Shown here: positions 42,986 to 56,310 of the stretch, one piece after another | Layout of the letters: every line of letters begins with the position of its first letter | How positions within the stretch are numbered: the stretch's first letter is position 1 | Source of the DNA: Paragonimus westermani | Taxonomy: Eukaryota; Platyhelminthes; Trematoda; Plagiorchiida; Troglotrematidae | Length of the DNA stretch: 64,000 nucleotides | Assembly: GCA_008508345.1 (NCBI GenBank) | Contig: QNGE01000139.1 | Coordinates: forward strand, 10,875 to 74,874 | Direction of reading: 5' to 3' | The notes under the pieces: model-generated | Databases searched by the model: none | Seen by the model: only the letters and a program-made list of their open reading frames with translations | What the model was told of the DNA's origin: nothing | Translations under genes and position numbers: made by a program

Positions 42986-45900
42986 TGAACGAATGATCAT
43001 ATGGCAACACTGAGCTGCACTCTAAACGTTCTCGATATATGGATTCCATTCCCGCCATTGGTGTTTCAGTAATTTCGGCGTTGTTCCAATACGATTCTAT
43101 CATCTGTTGGTATTTTACACGGAAGGAGGTGGGTTTCTTTTTAATACACGAATAATAGTAGTAGTTTGCACATTGTATCCAAGTCCGTTGAAAAGATGAA
43201 TATATGCTTCAACTATATTAGCTTCGTTGAACGGTCATCTTTCGTGATACCAAATCACGTACCAACTCACGCTTTTCCCATAAGAACCAATTCGTGACTT
43301 GAGAACTTGTTTTAAAAGTTATAACAGAGTGGCTGACGGGATTTTCGGTCATTTAACGAAATTTAATATAATATTCTTTTGTCACCGGGTAAATGTTGAC
43401 CATTTTGCTTTCCTGGGGTCAACTTTTATTGCATTTCTCTACCGGTAAAATATCTCTAACGTTTCAGTTGTTCAGAACCATTTAAATATTGGCTGAAAAG
43501 CGTTTTTCTAGATGCACTTTACATGCCAAACAGGTGGGTTTCAGCTGGAGGATAATCTAGACAGGAAAATCACCTACGTATCTACCACGCTTTCCCTACT
43601 CTACCAGTTTGTATTTTTGGGTCATATTCGGTTTTTCGTGTTGCTTATTTGGAACTGATTGTAATCAGTTTAAGGTTACTACATCGACACAATTTTCAGT
43701 AGCTACTTCACGAAACTTAGGTGAACGGGTTTTGGTGTCCGATTGGTGGCCACAACAACAGCTATCCTATTATGGTAGGAATAATGCACTTTTCATAGTA
43801 TCCATAGATTCTGGATTTCGTTTTTTTACAGTTGCTGACCGTTTTCGTCTTCGGATACGTTTGTTGGATGGTTCATCTCAGAAAGTGTTTCGTTCTTACC
43901 TGTACCATTCAGTAACATATCTCTTCTTCTCGGTCGTCATTTTTTGTTTCAGCTAACTTGATTGTGAGACCGACATGTTAAACCCTAATCCATTAATCTT
44001 ACAACAGACATGATCGAACTGCCATATCAAACCGCCCACTTGCAATCTCTTGTGACCAAAATTCGTCTCCTCTGATTATTCTGAGACGAGGCAAACTGTA
44101 TCGTTTTTTCTCTACACTCGATATCCTCGTTATCGCGACGTGAGTTGGATTAAGGCAATTGATCTCCTTGAACCGGTCTCAATTGCTTCTTAAAGTCTAA
44201 GGGGTTCGGTCGTTACAGGCTGTCCGTTGCTCACGTTATTGTATCTTTTGTGTTTAGATGAATACTTCGTCCTTTCCACGTAAAAGCAATGTACCTGGCC
44301 CGAGTCTCACTGTTATTAAATTGTTTTCACGTTTATTTGCCTAGAAACCTCAGCTTAGTAACCGTTGATCAGCTTTTTGCGTATTAAGCCATTTCTTGCT
44401 AGTTTTTATTTGTGTTAATCATTTTTGTTCACTTCTCTTCACATTTGGTTAATGATAATCCAGCATGAGGAAGTCCTATCATCAGCCTTGAACGCATTGT
44501 TTACTCTGATGGCGTTGATCACTTTAATATCTGGTTTCATCACTGTACAGCGCCAAACAGACTTGTTGAGTATGTGAGCGCGTTGGCATGCGTGTGTTCA
44601 CTTCCATACCCACACCCATCCATCATTTGTTGAAGTGCGTTTACTACATGCTTGATTGCCATGCCAAAGTCATACTTCTCTTTTTGTACTCTTCTCCTTA
44701 ACGCACTCATTTTAATTCAACCTCCCACGATGCGTAGTGTTTACACAAATGAACATCTGTTCACTTAATTGTGATGTGTTCTTCTTTTACTGTCCAACAC
44801 TCCGCTTTCTCTAATCTGTAAAATTTCAGTAACTCTGAAACGGACAGTCAAAACCTTATGTACAGCTTATGCGCTTCGTCCATGCAACCTATGTTGCATG
44901 TCGAACGCAGCCCGTGCTCACTTCATTTTGCATAGTTGATTTTGTTTAAAAACAAAAGCCGTGGTCACAAGCTATTGGTGATAATCGTTAAGTAAAAACC
45001 TATAACAATCGATCCATGTAGACTGGGGATCTGGATTAACTGTCAAAACACGTTCGGAACTAGCTAAAAACGATTCGAAAAGACTGACTTTTAACGGACA
45101 AACATGCATAACGTAAAAAGTATTCGGTTTAAAACGGTATTCTTGGTGTTACTAGCCTTTTGAGTACAACTTTGATTTTTCGACCTACGCTGACGTTACG
45201 ACTTGGATACGGTAAATCAATCGTAGGATTTTAATGATATGCCTCAATACCTGTAAATGTCACAGACTGGAACCAAATATGCTAACCAGTCCGCCGACTG
45301 TGGCGAGCGATTTCTCGACGAAGTGTACGGTCATGGATACTAGCGTAAACGGAGATATCTCACCGTGTCGTTCACATTACTCCAACATTTTCAGATAGAC
45401 ATAATCTCGTCAGTTGAATTTACCAGGTTTTAATGTTCGTCCTCCATTCAGACGGCTTGGGGGCAGTGCGTAATTTAAAGAGGATCGCGGCGCCTTACTG
45501 CTGTACAGTTCATTGAATGGCCCTATAGTTGCATCGTGTTTTCACCGAATTGGTGAAAATTAAGCGTTGGAGTGTGTTGAGGAGACGCTGTTATACGTGA
45601 TGTTTCTGATTTCGTTTGCTACTCTTTGATAAATATCTCAATACAAAATGAATGAAACAATTTTCAAGCGTGTAGTCACATTTTCTAGCCCACATACTAA
45701 CTCATTTGTATTCTCTGCTAATTCACAATTAGCCTGAAGAATATCCTCGTCAGACGTTCCACGGATTGGGTTGGAATTTTGGGTGTAATCTTAAATCACA
45801 TGATCCATTATAGAGTTCAGTGAACGTTAAATTGACTTACTTATGGATCATGTGTGTTGCTGCGGACGATTGACAAATGCAGTATCGCAGGTTTGAATTA

Positions 45901-46576
45901 CATCCGAATGTAACGAAATACAGAGCGTAATTTAAACCACGTGGAATAAACAACTATGCAGGCGAAGCGTCTTTTGTCGTCACAACACTACTACGACTGC
46001 TCCGCTCAGACTTCGACCATGTGACTATAGTGGACGTCGAAATTTTGGGCGTTGTCTTTGACCAGTAATTAGGAAAGCTAACTTTAGTTCGTTAGAAAGG
46101 GGCAAACCATTGGTCCTCTTCTAATTTGTCAGTGATTTCCAATAAGCATTGTTCGTTCCCTTAAATTCTGCGTTCTGAAACATCTTTTCCCCGAAACATT
46201 TCGTGTGGTGTATTCAATTTGTCAATTCACACTCACAACTGCTACCGTCGAACAGAGACATCTCATGTGCTGTTTTTCAGTGCTTGTTCTGTACTTGTGG
46301 AATGTTCACGTTAGATTGTTACGAGTTGGTTATGACTCAATGTTTTCCAACAACACTGTCTGTGTTACAAGGATGCGTTACAAGGATCCTGACATGCTTT
46401 CCTTGCATGACCGGCTCGGCTCTCTTACAGTAAACCTTACTCGTAGCCTGAAAACCAGTTATTAAGCTGCGGTGGTGCCAATAGTCGCGGGCTGCTACAT
46501 TCGACAGCCCAATACGTAATCTAGCCTCTCTGATCGTCTCAATATTCAAACTTCAATGTAGCCTGATGCGTCCGCG
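42986..46576. other. Stretch without recognisable genes
   Basis: One frame around 43831-43900 (ADRFRLRIRLLDGSSQK) looks protein-like after TTTTTTACAG but lacks a credible donor. Otherwise nothing is recognised up to the 5' LTR. Confidence 0.45.
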
Positions 46577-46826
46577 TGATGCGTCATCGACTTTCCCACA
46601 TGCGTTGTGTGCGTGTCTACCGATCTACCAGTAACCATTTGGATTGGCTGTCTTATCGACCGCGAGATCTAATCGTACATACATCCCTTGTTCTCACCTT
46701 GCGTACTGCCTGACGTTGGATTGACCGCTCTGTACCTGCTTATGTTGTTGTTGTTGCTGCTGCTGCTGCTGCCATAAACCTCTTTTCATCAATCTATTAT
46801 CATTCTGTTAAGCGGCAAGCGTAACA
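46577..46826 (+). repeat. 5' LTR of the Ty3/gypsy element
   Basis: TGATGCGTCATCGACTTTC at its start and CATTCTGTTAAGCGGCAAGC then GTAACA at its end match 50579-50817 along the whole length with many substitutions and small indels. It starts TG and ends CA, as LTRs do. It holds a GTT/GCT trinucleotide run (46743-46772). ATTTGGCGACGAAC follows directly, in primer-binding-site position. Confidence 0.88.
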
Positions 46827-46889
46827 ATTTGGCGACGAACATCAATTAATTGGATTATTGCGAATTTCCTCAGTGTACCTTCTCTATTC

Positions 46890-47070
46890 TGGAACTTAAC
46901 TACAGAAAAGTCTACTGCCGAACAGTGGTTGCACTGGAAAACTAGTTTGACAAATTATGTTCACCTACTCACTGTGCTTAACGACCGGAATGTGGATGGC
47001 ATTTCGAAAATTAAATTACTCCGTCATTACCTCGGTCAGGAAGGACAACGGCACTTTGACAACTTGTGAT
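46890..47070 (+). pseudogene. Gypsy gag remnant
   Basis: The frame reads STAEQWLHWKTSLTNYV and LNDRNVDGISKIKLLRHYLG, then QRHFDNL before a stop: the pattern of fluke gypsy Gag N-terminal regions (W..W...F..Y......K....LL..LG..G...Y). Further gag sequence to about 47700 is frameshifted; a zinc knuckle was not seen intact. Confidence 0.65.
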
Positions 47071-48169
47071 TACACACCGAATAAGACTTACCATCCGCAC
47101 TGGAATCATTAAACAGCATATGGGGAGGATGATAACATGTTTTCATAGCACGCCATGAATTCCGTACAATACGACAACGCGCTGATGAATCTCACGACTC
47201 CCCTCGGCTCGTCCAGAATGTGCTCGTGGACAGATCCCGCAGCATCTTGTCAAACAAACAGTGCTTATCCAAGGACTTATTGCTAGTGACGAAAACGCGC
47301 GTGAGCGATTGCTGTCTGAAGGTGAACAACTCTTAATGTAGTAGGAAGCTTATAATCTCGTGGGCCACCGTGCTAATTTGGTCAAAGAACTCGCAGAATT
47401 TTCTTCTATGGAACCTACGTTACAAACTGATATTAGGCAGGTGGCACACGTCAAACACCGTAAGGAGTTTTGCTGCTATCGTTATGGCGAATATCACTCA
47501 AAACCAACAGATTGTGGACATCGATTCTGCCAGTAGAAAAGTCATATTCAGAAAGTGTCTTTCTGAACGTAATGTTTCCAAGTCGGCCACTTCCATTTCA
47601 ACTAACGTAATCGACAGGTGCTTGAATAATCAGTGTATTAACATTACAACAACCCATCACAGTCTCAGAACAACGTCAGACATCGTTTATTCTCTCTAAA
47701 TGTAAATGGGCTGTAAGTTTTATTCGAGCTCGATACCGAATCGATCGTTACTCTGCTGCGATTAGATGGCTCATCACCTTCCAGAGATGGAGCTTCCAAA
47801 AATTCATTTGTGAGCCTATACTGACCCATCGGTATATGTTATCGAGGCCATTCTTGTTCCTGCGTCCTATAACACTTGCGTAACTTAATTACTTATTCGT
47901 TTGGCTAAAGAACCGGGTCCAAATGTAGTTGGTCCAGATTGGATAAAAAATCTTCCAGGCATCCTGTTAAGTGTTAATACGATTGAGCTTCAGTCACGAT
48001 TATCTACAATTTTGAATGCACGTGCGAATTTGTTCGATCAGATGTGGTCTGGAGAGCTGTGAACTTAGGCCGCACCTTTATAGCTCACACCGAAAGCAAT
48101 AAAGAAGTTCTGGAACGCCCAGACCTTGCCATACACTCTTCGTAATGAAGTCGATAAGGGAATACGCCG

Positions 48170-48730
48170 GCTCTAGAGTGAAGGTACAATGGAACCCATC
48201 CAACATTCAGATTGGGCAACGTATATCGTAGCCGTGTCCAAGTCCGACGTTACAGTAGGAGTCTGCTGCAACTGTAAAGTAACTGTGAACCGTGTGTTAC
48301 AGGTAGATCGTTCTTTCGTATCAAAAATTGATGACATACACATCCTTACCGGCTGAACTTTTTACAAAGTTACGTTTGAGTTGTGCATACCAACAGATTG
48401 AACTAGATTAAGATTCACTACGGTTAACACATGTGGGATTGTTTCGTTAGACTCGTCTCCCATTCGGAAGTAACTCTGCACCCACGATTTTTCAACGTCT
48501 TGTTAAGGATATACCTAGTACGTGTGCATATCTTGACATTCTGAACACCGGACGCAGTACTGAACAGGATCTGCTGAACTCGGACTTGATCTCGAAAAGA
48601 CTGTCAGATGCAGGTCTCGTATTGAAAAGCGAAAAGTGTGATTTCCTTATACCCAGTGTGCAACATCTCAGATTCGAGCTCTTCAAAGGAAGGCCTACAA
48701 CCACTGGAAGAAAAATCGCGGGCTCTACTA
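48170..48730 (+). pseudogene. Gypsy reverse transcriptase remnant
   Basis: MEPIQHSDWATYIVAVSKSD followed by NCKVTVNRVLQVDRSF and KIDDIHIL is the start of a gypsy RT (EP..(H/Y)S.WA.P..VV.K, then D.K.TVN). The following palm region is crowded with stops, and the catalytic YxDD is not recognisable in frame. Confidence 0.78.
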
Positions 48731-49044
48731 GATGCGCCATCAACTAAAAACGTGAGCGAGCTTCGGTCGTTTTTAGGAATAGTAACATAATTTTCTCGAT
48801 TCAGACTTTCTGCAGCGAAACATCTTCACCTCCTTTATCAGCTTCTGAGAAAGAGCCAAAGCTGGCGGTGGACCCAGGTTCGTGAGGCTGCTTTCAACAC
48901 AGTTAAACATATCCTCACTTCACGCGTTCCAGTGCATTATGACCCAGAGAACTGATCGTACTTTCTTGCGATGCTTCTTACGGTCTGGGTGTCGTGCTAT
49001 TACACAAGCTTTCAATAGATCGCAAACTCCCACCTCCTGCCGTT

Positions 49045-49330
49045 TCCAGACATTAAACGCAGCAGAAAAGAATTACCCACAGCTTGATCGGGACGCTTTG
49101 GCTATCATATTTGGTGTAAAACTGTCTTACCAATAACTTCTCGGACGACGGTTCACAATTCTTACGGATCACAAGCCCTTTATTTCGTTACTGTGGAATG
49201 CAAATGCGGTACAAAAAATGACCTCCCCGCGTATAATTCTTTGATTTCTCACTTTATCTGCTCACAACCATAAAATTCAATTCAGTAGTACTACTGATGT
49301 CCTAAGTGGGTTACCATTATCAGATACCGT
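49045..49330 (+). pseudogene. Gypsy RNase H remnant
   Basis: TLNAAEKNYPQLDRDALAII and, after a stop, LLGRRFTILTDHKPFISLLW are characteristic of the RNase H domain of Ty3/gypsy Pol, with the E of the catalytic set and TDHKP visible. Confidence 0.85.
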
Positions 49331-49399
49331 TCACAGAATCCATCCAAAAAAAACTTATGTCTTATCCAGCACTCCAATCATTCCCCTGCTACGTCGATG

Positions 49400-50397
49400 G
49401 ATATATGGCGAGAAACAGAAAGAGACCGTACTAGCTTTAGTCAAACGGTATGTGCAGATAAGATGGCCAGAACAGACATCTGACGAAATTGTAACTTTTC
49501 GATCGAGAATAACGGAATCGAGTCTTCACAATGAATTTCTGCTTTCAGGAGCACGTGTGGTGATTCCCAAGAGACTGCGACCATCCATCCCTGATGAACT
49601 CCATGATGCTCATCCAGGCATCGTAAATATGAAGTCCTTATCCTGTTTTTACGTGTGGTGATCAAAACTGGGTGGTGACATTGTGCCAGTGGTTAAGTAA
49701 TGTGAATTATGTCAAATATATCAAAATGCAGCCCTCTAGATACCGCTGCACCCATGGAGATGGTCAGAAACACCACGGAAGCGAATCCGTTTGGACCTTT
49801 TGGGCCCGTTTGAAGGTCCGATTATTTTAATGATCGTGAATGCCCATTCCAAATGGATTGATGTTCACGTTCTCCAACAGTAACAACGACTGGTACAGCA
49901 GTCAAATTATGTACAGTCCTCACAACATTTGGTTCATCAGAAACTATTGTGACCGATGACGGTTCTGTGTTTACAAGCTCGGAATTTGCAGGCTTCATTA
50001 CTTCGAATGGAACTAAGCATGTTACGACGGTGTCTTATCATCCCGCTGCTAACGGCCTGGTTAAGTGTGCTGTGCAGACGACAAAGAAACAACCTAATGC
50101 CTCTATACGCATGCGTCTGGATCGTGCTGTATTTACTTGTCGGAATCTTGTCAGCGAAACCACAAGCAGCAGTCCACCCTGCTCATGTTTGGTCGTCGTC
50201 TTCGTACTGGGCTACACTTACTCCATGAAGTTCCTCAATCAAAAGTGATTTGCCAAACAGGAACTAATAAAAAGCCCTTTCGACATGTATATTACGTCCT
50301 TGTGTGTCCACCCACTGAAAATACCGCTACCGCCAAAGGTGCTAACGAACAAATCCTCAGGCTCAAACAAAAGAAGGCAATGCTCGACGCCATCTAG
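49400..50397 (+). pseudogene. Gypsy integrase remnant
   Basis: VVIPKRLRPSIPDELHDAHPGI is the pre-integrase segment (L...HP/AHPG). Later come VTDDGSVFTSSEFAGFI and VSYHPAANGLVKCAVQT, the second D of the DDE core and the YHP..NG..E-type motif with the catalytic Glu replaced by Lys or Cys. Several frameshifts join these pieces. Confidence 0.82.
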
Positions 50398-50578
50398 GTC
50401 ATGTGCACCGGCGGACATTGAGCTCTTGAAACGTCTAGTCAGCCATCCCCATGCCCTGAATAACATGACACATCCACGACTGAGCCAACGCTCCCTGCCA
50501 ACTTACCCTTACGCCAGTCCCAGAGTCATCCGGTAGATCGTTTTCAGGCTGAATAGCCTCAACTAACGAAGGAAGAGA

Positions 50579-50817
50579 TGATACGTCATCGATTGTCCTG
50601 CACGCATTGTGTGTGTGTCTATCGGTCGGTCGATAACTATTTTGATTGACCACCTTATCGACCGTGAGATCTAATCGGACACGCGTCCCTTGTTCTCACT
50701 TTGCGCACTGCCTTATACTTAATTGACTGCTCTGTACCTGTTTATGTTGTTGTTGCTGCTGCTGCAACAAACCTCTTCACCAATCTACTGTCATTCTGTT
50801 AAGCGACAAACTTAACA
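50579..50817 (+). repeat. 3' LTR of the Ty3/gypsy element
   Basis: It runs from TGATACGTCATCGATTGTCC to TTAAGCGACAAACTTAACA and pairs with 46577-46826. Its trinucleotide run (50744-50766) is shorter than that in the 5' LTR, showing independent slippage since insertion. Confidence 0.88.
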
Positions 50818-50844
50818 TAGGCATAACCGCTTGTTTACAGCATC

Positions 50845-50902
50845 GCTAACTACATGAAATATGCCTCACTTAGTTAAGTGAAGCATATTTCATACAGTTA
50901 GC
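50845..50902. repeat. Near-perfect 28-bp palindrome with a 2-base loop
   Basis: GCTAACTACATGAAATATGC, continuing CTCACTTA (50845-50872), is mirrored by TAAGTGAAGCATATTTCATA, continuing CAGTTAGC (50875-50902), with GT between. Three positions mismatch. It lies 28 bases past the 3' LTR. Confidence 0.88.
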
Positions 50903-53900
50903 GCAGTACTAAGTGTCTGATTTCAAGTCGGAATGTAACCTGTAACATTATCGCCGTTTGTAAACGTTCATCCACGTTCGCCTGTGTGATCCATACAAGT
51001 GCTCCGGTCCTCCTGTCGTGTTTGGAAATCGAGACGTGAATTGCGTACTCATTGTCTACCCTCAAGTACTTTGTGGACTTCAATTAACTGCACGAATTCA
51101 TTCACCAAAACTATCGTTTGTATGCGGGTGAGCTGAAAATAATTAGACCTCTCGCTGCTTTCCACCAGTTGGTTATGTACATGTTTAACACAACGCTTTG
51201 AATGTTTTGACTATATTCACCATACATTTATTTTAACCGTTCACTGCTGCACTAAACCAATCTCAGTTTTGTAAGCTGTTCACTCAAACTGTAAAAAGCC
51301 TGATGCCAGAAACAAGAAAACCAAAAATCCTTCTAATTTTCCGTGTTATCAAAATGTCAAAGTCATGCATAAGTGTTAAACTCAAGAGACAGTGGAACAG
51401 GCACATCCTTATTAAGGTAAAAGTTCAGTGAGGAACTCTAGTTGTGCAACCGTTAGAAGAATTGTTGTCTGATCACACCGAGTTAGCAGTTCCACTTGAC
51501 AATAAATACTCGGACTTCAATCCATCGCTTTCAATACATTTGTTGATCCGACTTATCCTAATATGATGGATGTTTCTGGCTTCCTTAATAGGAGCGTTCT
51601 AAAAGGCCCTTACCATGCTCTTCTTCAGTTTGACAATCGAATAATCGTCAGTGGATTCCATCGAAGGAAATCCAAGGTGGTCAATGAGTCAGTCCACATC
51701 GACCGAGTCATCTTCACGGAAACCTTTCATTCAACTGCTGGTGCATAATCACTGTTCCATTCTGCTAGAAATAGCTTTTCTGCAATCTTTTGGGTTGTGA
51801 TGTGTGCATATACTTTTGCAGGAAACGTGTTAGGAGTTCTGGATAAATTTGCTGTGCTGATCATTCCATTGAAAGTGTGGGGTCCAGCAGATCTAATATC
51901 GTGCTCCTCAAACGTTCATTTGATTCGGTTAAAACAGGTTTGTTCTGTTGTGCTCAATAAAGTTGGTTTCATCTGTTCACTACAGTTCTGTTTTATTGCC
52001 GATTATGATGTATTCTATGAAAGAAGCTTGCTGGATAGTAACAGATCCAGGAAGACCAACGCAGATTAGTTTTCCCAACTAATAGTCTAAGACAGCGGTC
52101 AAAATTTCAACTCAAGTCACCTAACGTGTAATGAAAATATCTCCTATGCTTACTAATTTGCAGAAAATACAAATAATCCATTATAAAGGCTAGAAAGTAT
52201 GACCACCCATTAAAATATATCATTCATTTCGTGCTGCGATGTTTATCCTGAAATAACAGATCGCATCACGAACATCGTCAATTGTAAAACCGTCTTCCCA
52301 GCACATACTAACGAGCAACAAAACGTGCGTGCAACACACCCCAGTGCTTACTTTTCACCAATGGTGTGACGTGAACATTTTTGGACGGTGTCCTCCGTAG
52401 GTGGCCGTTTGCGCTTGCCTTTCGTTGAAAAATCGCCCTAGTCGATAGACAGTTTTGAAAATCTTCAAAGGTTTGCGACTAATCCAGTTTCATATTAACC
52501 TTCGAATTTTACCTCTATATGACTTATTTTGACTTGCTTTTGTTCTGTCAGGTGCTGGCAATAGGATGAGGCATTTCAACAAGGTTTGTCTGTCCTCCGG
52601 TACGTCACAGCATGATATTTTTAGGTCCATCAAAATCTTCATCCAGTTTGTTTTTTAATGTGAACAGTCAGCCTTACATTGTATACTTTGAATTGCTGCT
52701 GCATCTAGAGAACCTTTTTGCAATGGTATGGATGAGCCTTCTTTTATTGGCTGATTTTCATTACTCTGTTGTTTATGTGTTTGAAGAAATGCAGTTCGAA
52801 TTCGTTAACGTCCGAGAACGTAAATCTACTTTGCGAAATCGAAAATGCATTCTTGCAGTCCTGTTTGTGTTCTGGAACTCTGTTTCTCTCACACCCATCT
52901 GCAACCTCATCGTCCACCTTGAGTTTGAGTGGGTTTTCTGGCAATCGGGTCGGTCCTACCTCCAAATAAATTCATTCGCAAAGATAGCTTTGAGTTTATC
53001 TCATGGAAAGAATTTCATGGATTGTCGGATATCCGCTGTGCAGTTCGAGTGCGACTACTGTTACCGTTGAAACTCGTATAAGATGTACCCCTCAGAGCTA
53101 TTGCAAGTGGTTGTATGGAATATAGATGTTAGACATATAGTTTTCCTATCAACATTTGCTTCAAACTGATCAACACAATTTTACGAACCGTTCGGTTATA
53201 CACCCTTACTTCTCCTCAAATGTTGACCGATAAGTTTAAATGGAACCTGATCGTGAGTTAAGTTTATGAAACGTTCGCCTAGTGAACCTCGGATATTTCT
53301 CCGACGTATTTTCAGTCCTACGTGATCTTACTATTGTTCAACACTCTAATCCTTAATTGCCTGATCCGGTGTCAACGGAATGATTGACATAATATTCGGA
53401 TATCCTACTGACGAATAAGCAGTGGGAGAAGATTGAGATTGCTTGTTGATTTCATGTTTTGTTCACCATCTTCGCGTAAAGCTGCGATTTGTACAGGATC
53501 ACGTTTTCATGTTATAGTAGTGGTGCTTTCTTTCATAATCATTGTAGAGACAAGACAAATCATATACTACCCCCGTTCAAGTGAAGCCGTGATGAACCTT
53601 TCGGGAAGATTTGAAATGCGATTCGCTCGATTTCAGACAAGATGTCATTAGTAAAGGAATGCGATTTCTTGGTTTGATAGGGGATCCAGGGGTCAGTAAA
53701 AGACTGAAACAACTATGTAAATCCATGTGAATGCATTTGTGAAGGATTGCTCATTTTTCCCTTGATTGTATATAAGCCAATGATTTTAGACAGACGTCGA
53801 GCGTTAAAGCTCACAATTACCTGTTTTTCTTTTACAAAGGAGTATCTTAATCTAAGTAATGTTAGTCTCGCATCACATTTTGTGTTTTTTTGTGCATTAA

Positions 53901-54889
53901 CTATTAAAACTTGTTAAACGATGCAGAGTGTGGAGTACTGTGAATTGTAAGGGTCGTTTAGTTCGTTATTAGAACTTTGCTTGAGTTCTACCTTAAAACC
54001 TGGTGGAATGGGTTGTTGTTCTACAAAATAATGCACCGTATCATTTTTCCGGCCTTGTAGATGTTTTGACTCCAACTCTAATGTATATTATTTTCATCAC
54101 TGCTTTCAAAGTATAATTGGATAAAACCCACAATATTTGGAATTACCACATGCTAGCCCTAACCTGAGTGCGATCGAGAATTTTTCGTCACCTTGTTATG
54201 CGGGACATCAAAAATGAATCACTTACACAAAGTGAACGTCAAAATAAGTCGTCCGTTGAAAAATGTTATGAATCCCGCCTATATTGCTCATCCGGTAGAC
54301 TACCCGTCATCGTATTTGGTTGAGGACATTGGGAACAAAGGTGCTGTGTCAAATCAAACACTATGGCCCTTGCACTTTTCAGTTTGTTGCGATATTATTC
54401 TGAAGTCATTTAAGGATTTTTAAGGCTAACTTGACTGAATTTTACGTAAGTCACTTCTCTTCGTTGTGCAGTTTGGTGATACCAGTTTATCAACGAAAGC
54501 AACCCAGGAATGCAGAATGTAATCGTCGTTAGTGATGTGCAATCATCATCATTGCCAATGACGGCAATACACCAGTGGTTCACGCTGACCTTTCCCCGCC
54601 ACACAACCATGAAGAAGGAAAAAAGCAAACTCCGTTTAGGAAGAGAGGAGAAAAGGAAGGAGTGGAGAAAAGATCTAACTGCTAAAACTAGCTACGTCTC
54701 TACTCAAACACTCCACATCAAAGTGCGTACACCCTGCAAAACAAACAACCGAGATGTAAGTGGAAGTAGGACGTCATCAGAAAACCAACTTTCCTACGAC
54801 TTTCACTGCCCCAATTCATTAGGTGCACTCACTTCACAGACGACCCGGCTAAACAACGTCAACATGCACGCTACTGAATTCGATTAGCC
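50903..54889. other. Stretch without recognisable genes
   Basis: Longer frames at 51563-51748, 51797-52069 and 52612-53070 have no recognisable domain or reliable splice pattern. The last few hundred bases may be the 3' tail of the minus-strand LINE. Confidence 0.45.
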
Positions 54890-54894
54890 GCCAC

Positions 54895-55278
54895 CTCACC
54901 TAATGTCTCCAGCCACCGACTCTGTGAGTAGCTACAGCCTAAGCCCGGGAGACGAACCCGATTTACAGTGGCAATCCTCTTCACGAATGATTTTATTACT
55001 CTACACCAGGTCATCATCTGTCCACCTCACACCTTCCGCCAGTCGGCCACGTCGTCGGCAAAGAGTGCTCGGTGTGGTAGGCGTCTAGCTGGCATCCTCA
55101 ATACATGATCTAACCATCGAAGTCTGTGCAAATGTAAGGACTGAACAAAAGAACTCGTTCGACAATCGAACACCCAAACACCCGCTTCCCTGAATTCCTT
55201 GCTGCTTACTCTCTGATGCCACCCGATACGAGCGACCAAAAACAGACATCGATGGTCGAATACCTGAAGACGGTTCAC
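54895..55278 (-). pseudogene. LINE C-terminal segment
   Basis: The minus frame reads LHLHRLRWLDHVLRMPARRL then PHRALFADDVADWRKV, a stop, GGQMMTW and, further on, RLPGLRL. This HRLRW.GHVLRM..RLP..... arrangement ends the Pol proteins of RTE-like elements. Continuing sequence is broken by stops. Confidence 0.82.
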
Positions 55279-55601
55279 ATCTTCTATCTTGAGTGGTCAA
55301 GTTCCGTCGTCGTTGTCTGATACACGCGGCCCTCAGGCTTCAGAGAGATACCTCTCTGTCACCAGAAATGCCCCCGAATTAGCGAATACCGCCCTAACTT
55401 TAGAGCTACGCGGTTCTATTTCATTCCCTACACCTCCGCCGCCCCTGCCGTTGATGCAGTTTTCCGGGCATACAAACCAGTCAACAGCCTCCACGACTTC
55501 AATATCTAACATTAACTCTACGTAGTCTGAGTAACCTTGCGGAACCACCTTGCACTCTGAGGCTGCAAAGCACATTCCGAAGTACTTAGCGGAACGTTTT
55601 C

Positions 55602-56309
55602 TACGGATATCTCTAGGCGTGTTGTGTGAGCTACCAGCAGGAATGTTTCGTCCGACTTCTGACAACTCCGAAATCCGGTGTCTGTTCACCCCATGTATCC
55701 CCGTGCCGCGGGCTATAATACCCGCTTCCGGAAAAGCCTGTGAGATTTGAGTCCAACAGCTGTTAAGATCCTCGGAGTGAGAACTACTAAGGCAGATTTC
55801 TAAGCCAGTTTGGTACTTATGCTTTACCGATGGTAAAGTCAGTTCCTCAACAGCTAGTCGTGGGGTCGCTGTCCGACAAAAGTAAGAACGGAACAACAAC
55901 ATACCAACACAATCTGAATCCAAGTAAGTGCTCCACTAAGAACGAGTCTTGAATGGAACTCTGCAATGACGTGCACGAGGCATGAAAGTAGTGCTGGCTA
56001 AAAATGGTTTGCGCCCAGCGCACAGTTACAACAATCGCCCATCATTATCTGAGCGATGTGAAGCTATCCCAAACCTGCCAACTAAACGAGACTCGGCCTC
56101 ACCAAGGCGGCTGAGCTGGGCATCCACATCTCCGACTAGAACGACTACGTCAGAACAATGTATCGACTGAAGGAGAGCGGCCAGATTCGGGTAAAACGCG
56201 TCATCGACGCCGACGTCACTACATTCAGTAGGAGCGTAAGCAGACACAACGAAAAGATTTCTGACAGTTTTGCGTCCAGAACTGACCCTAACAGAACCTG
56301 ACAGGCGGA
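55602..56309 (-). repeat. Copy A of an identical 708-bp LINE segment
   Basis: By eye these bases are the same as 57303-58010, at a constant offset of 1701. On the minus strand the segment covers the later part of the endonuclease (SAYAPTECSDVGVDD, VVLVGDVDAQLS) and the start of the linker (CWTQISQAFPEAGI, NIPAGSSHNTPRDI). Here it follows RT sequence, where the YADD part of the polymerase should be, and is therefore out of place. The N at 56310 marks its right edge. Confidence 0.93.
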
Positions 56310-56310
56310 N

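Larger units (their letters stand above)
46577..50817 (+). mobile_element. Ty3/gypsy LTR retrotransposon, full-length but decayed
   Basis: It is bounded by two diverged LTRs of about 240-250 bp. The interior carries, in order and on the + strand, gag (46900-47070), an RT start (near 48190), RNase H (49045-49190) and integrase (49560-50390) remnants. Every domain is broken by stops and frameshifts, so the copy is old and cannot be autonomous. No matching target duplication is evident. Confidence 0.88.

Noticed and set aside
43831..43900. Possible exon coding ADRFRLRIRLLDGSSQK (FERM-like start)
   Set aside because: It has a good acceptor but no credible donor, and the similarity is too short to name a domain.
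52612..53070. 152-residue + strand frame as a gene
   Set aside because: Two other frames of the same segment are also open, no domain is seen and there is no convincing start. A terminal exon in a neighbouring frame (52793-52969) is possible but unsupported.
54510..54887. 125-residue + strand frame
   Set aside because: It is antisense to the likely 3' tail of the minus-strand LINE and has no recognisable domain.
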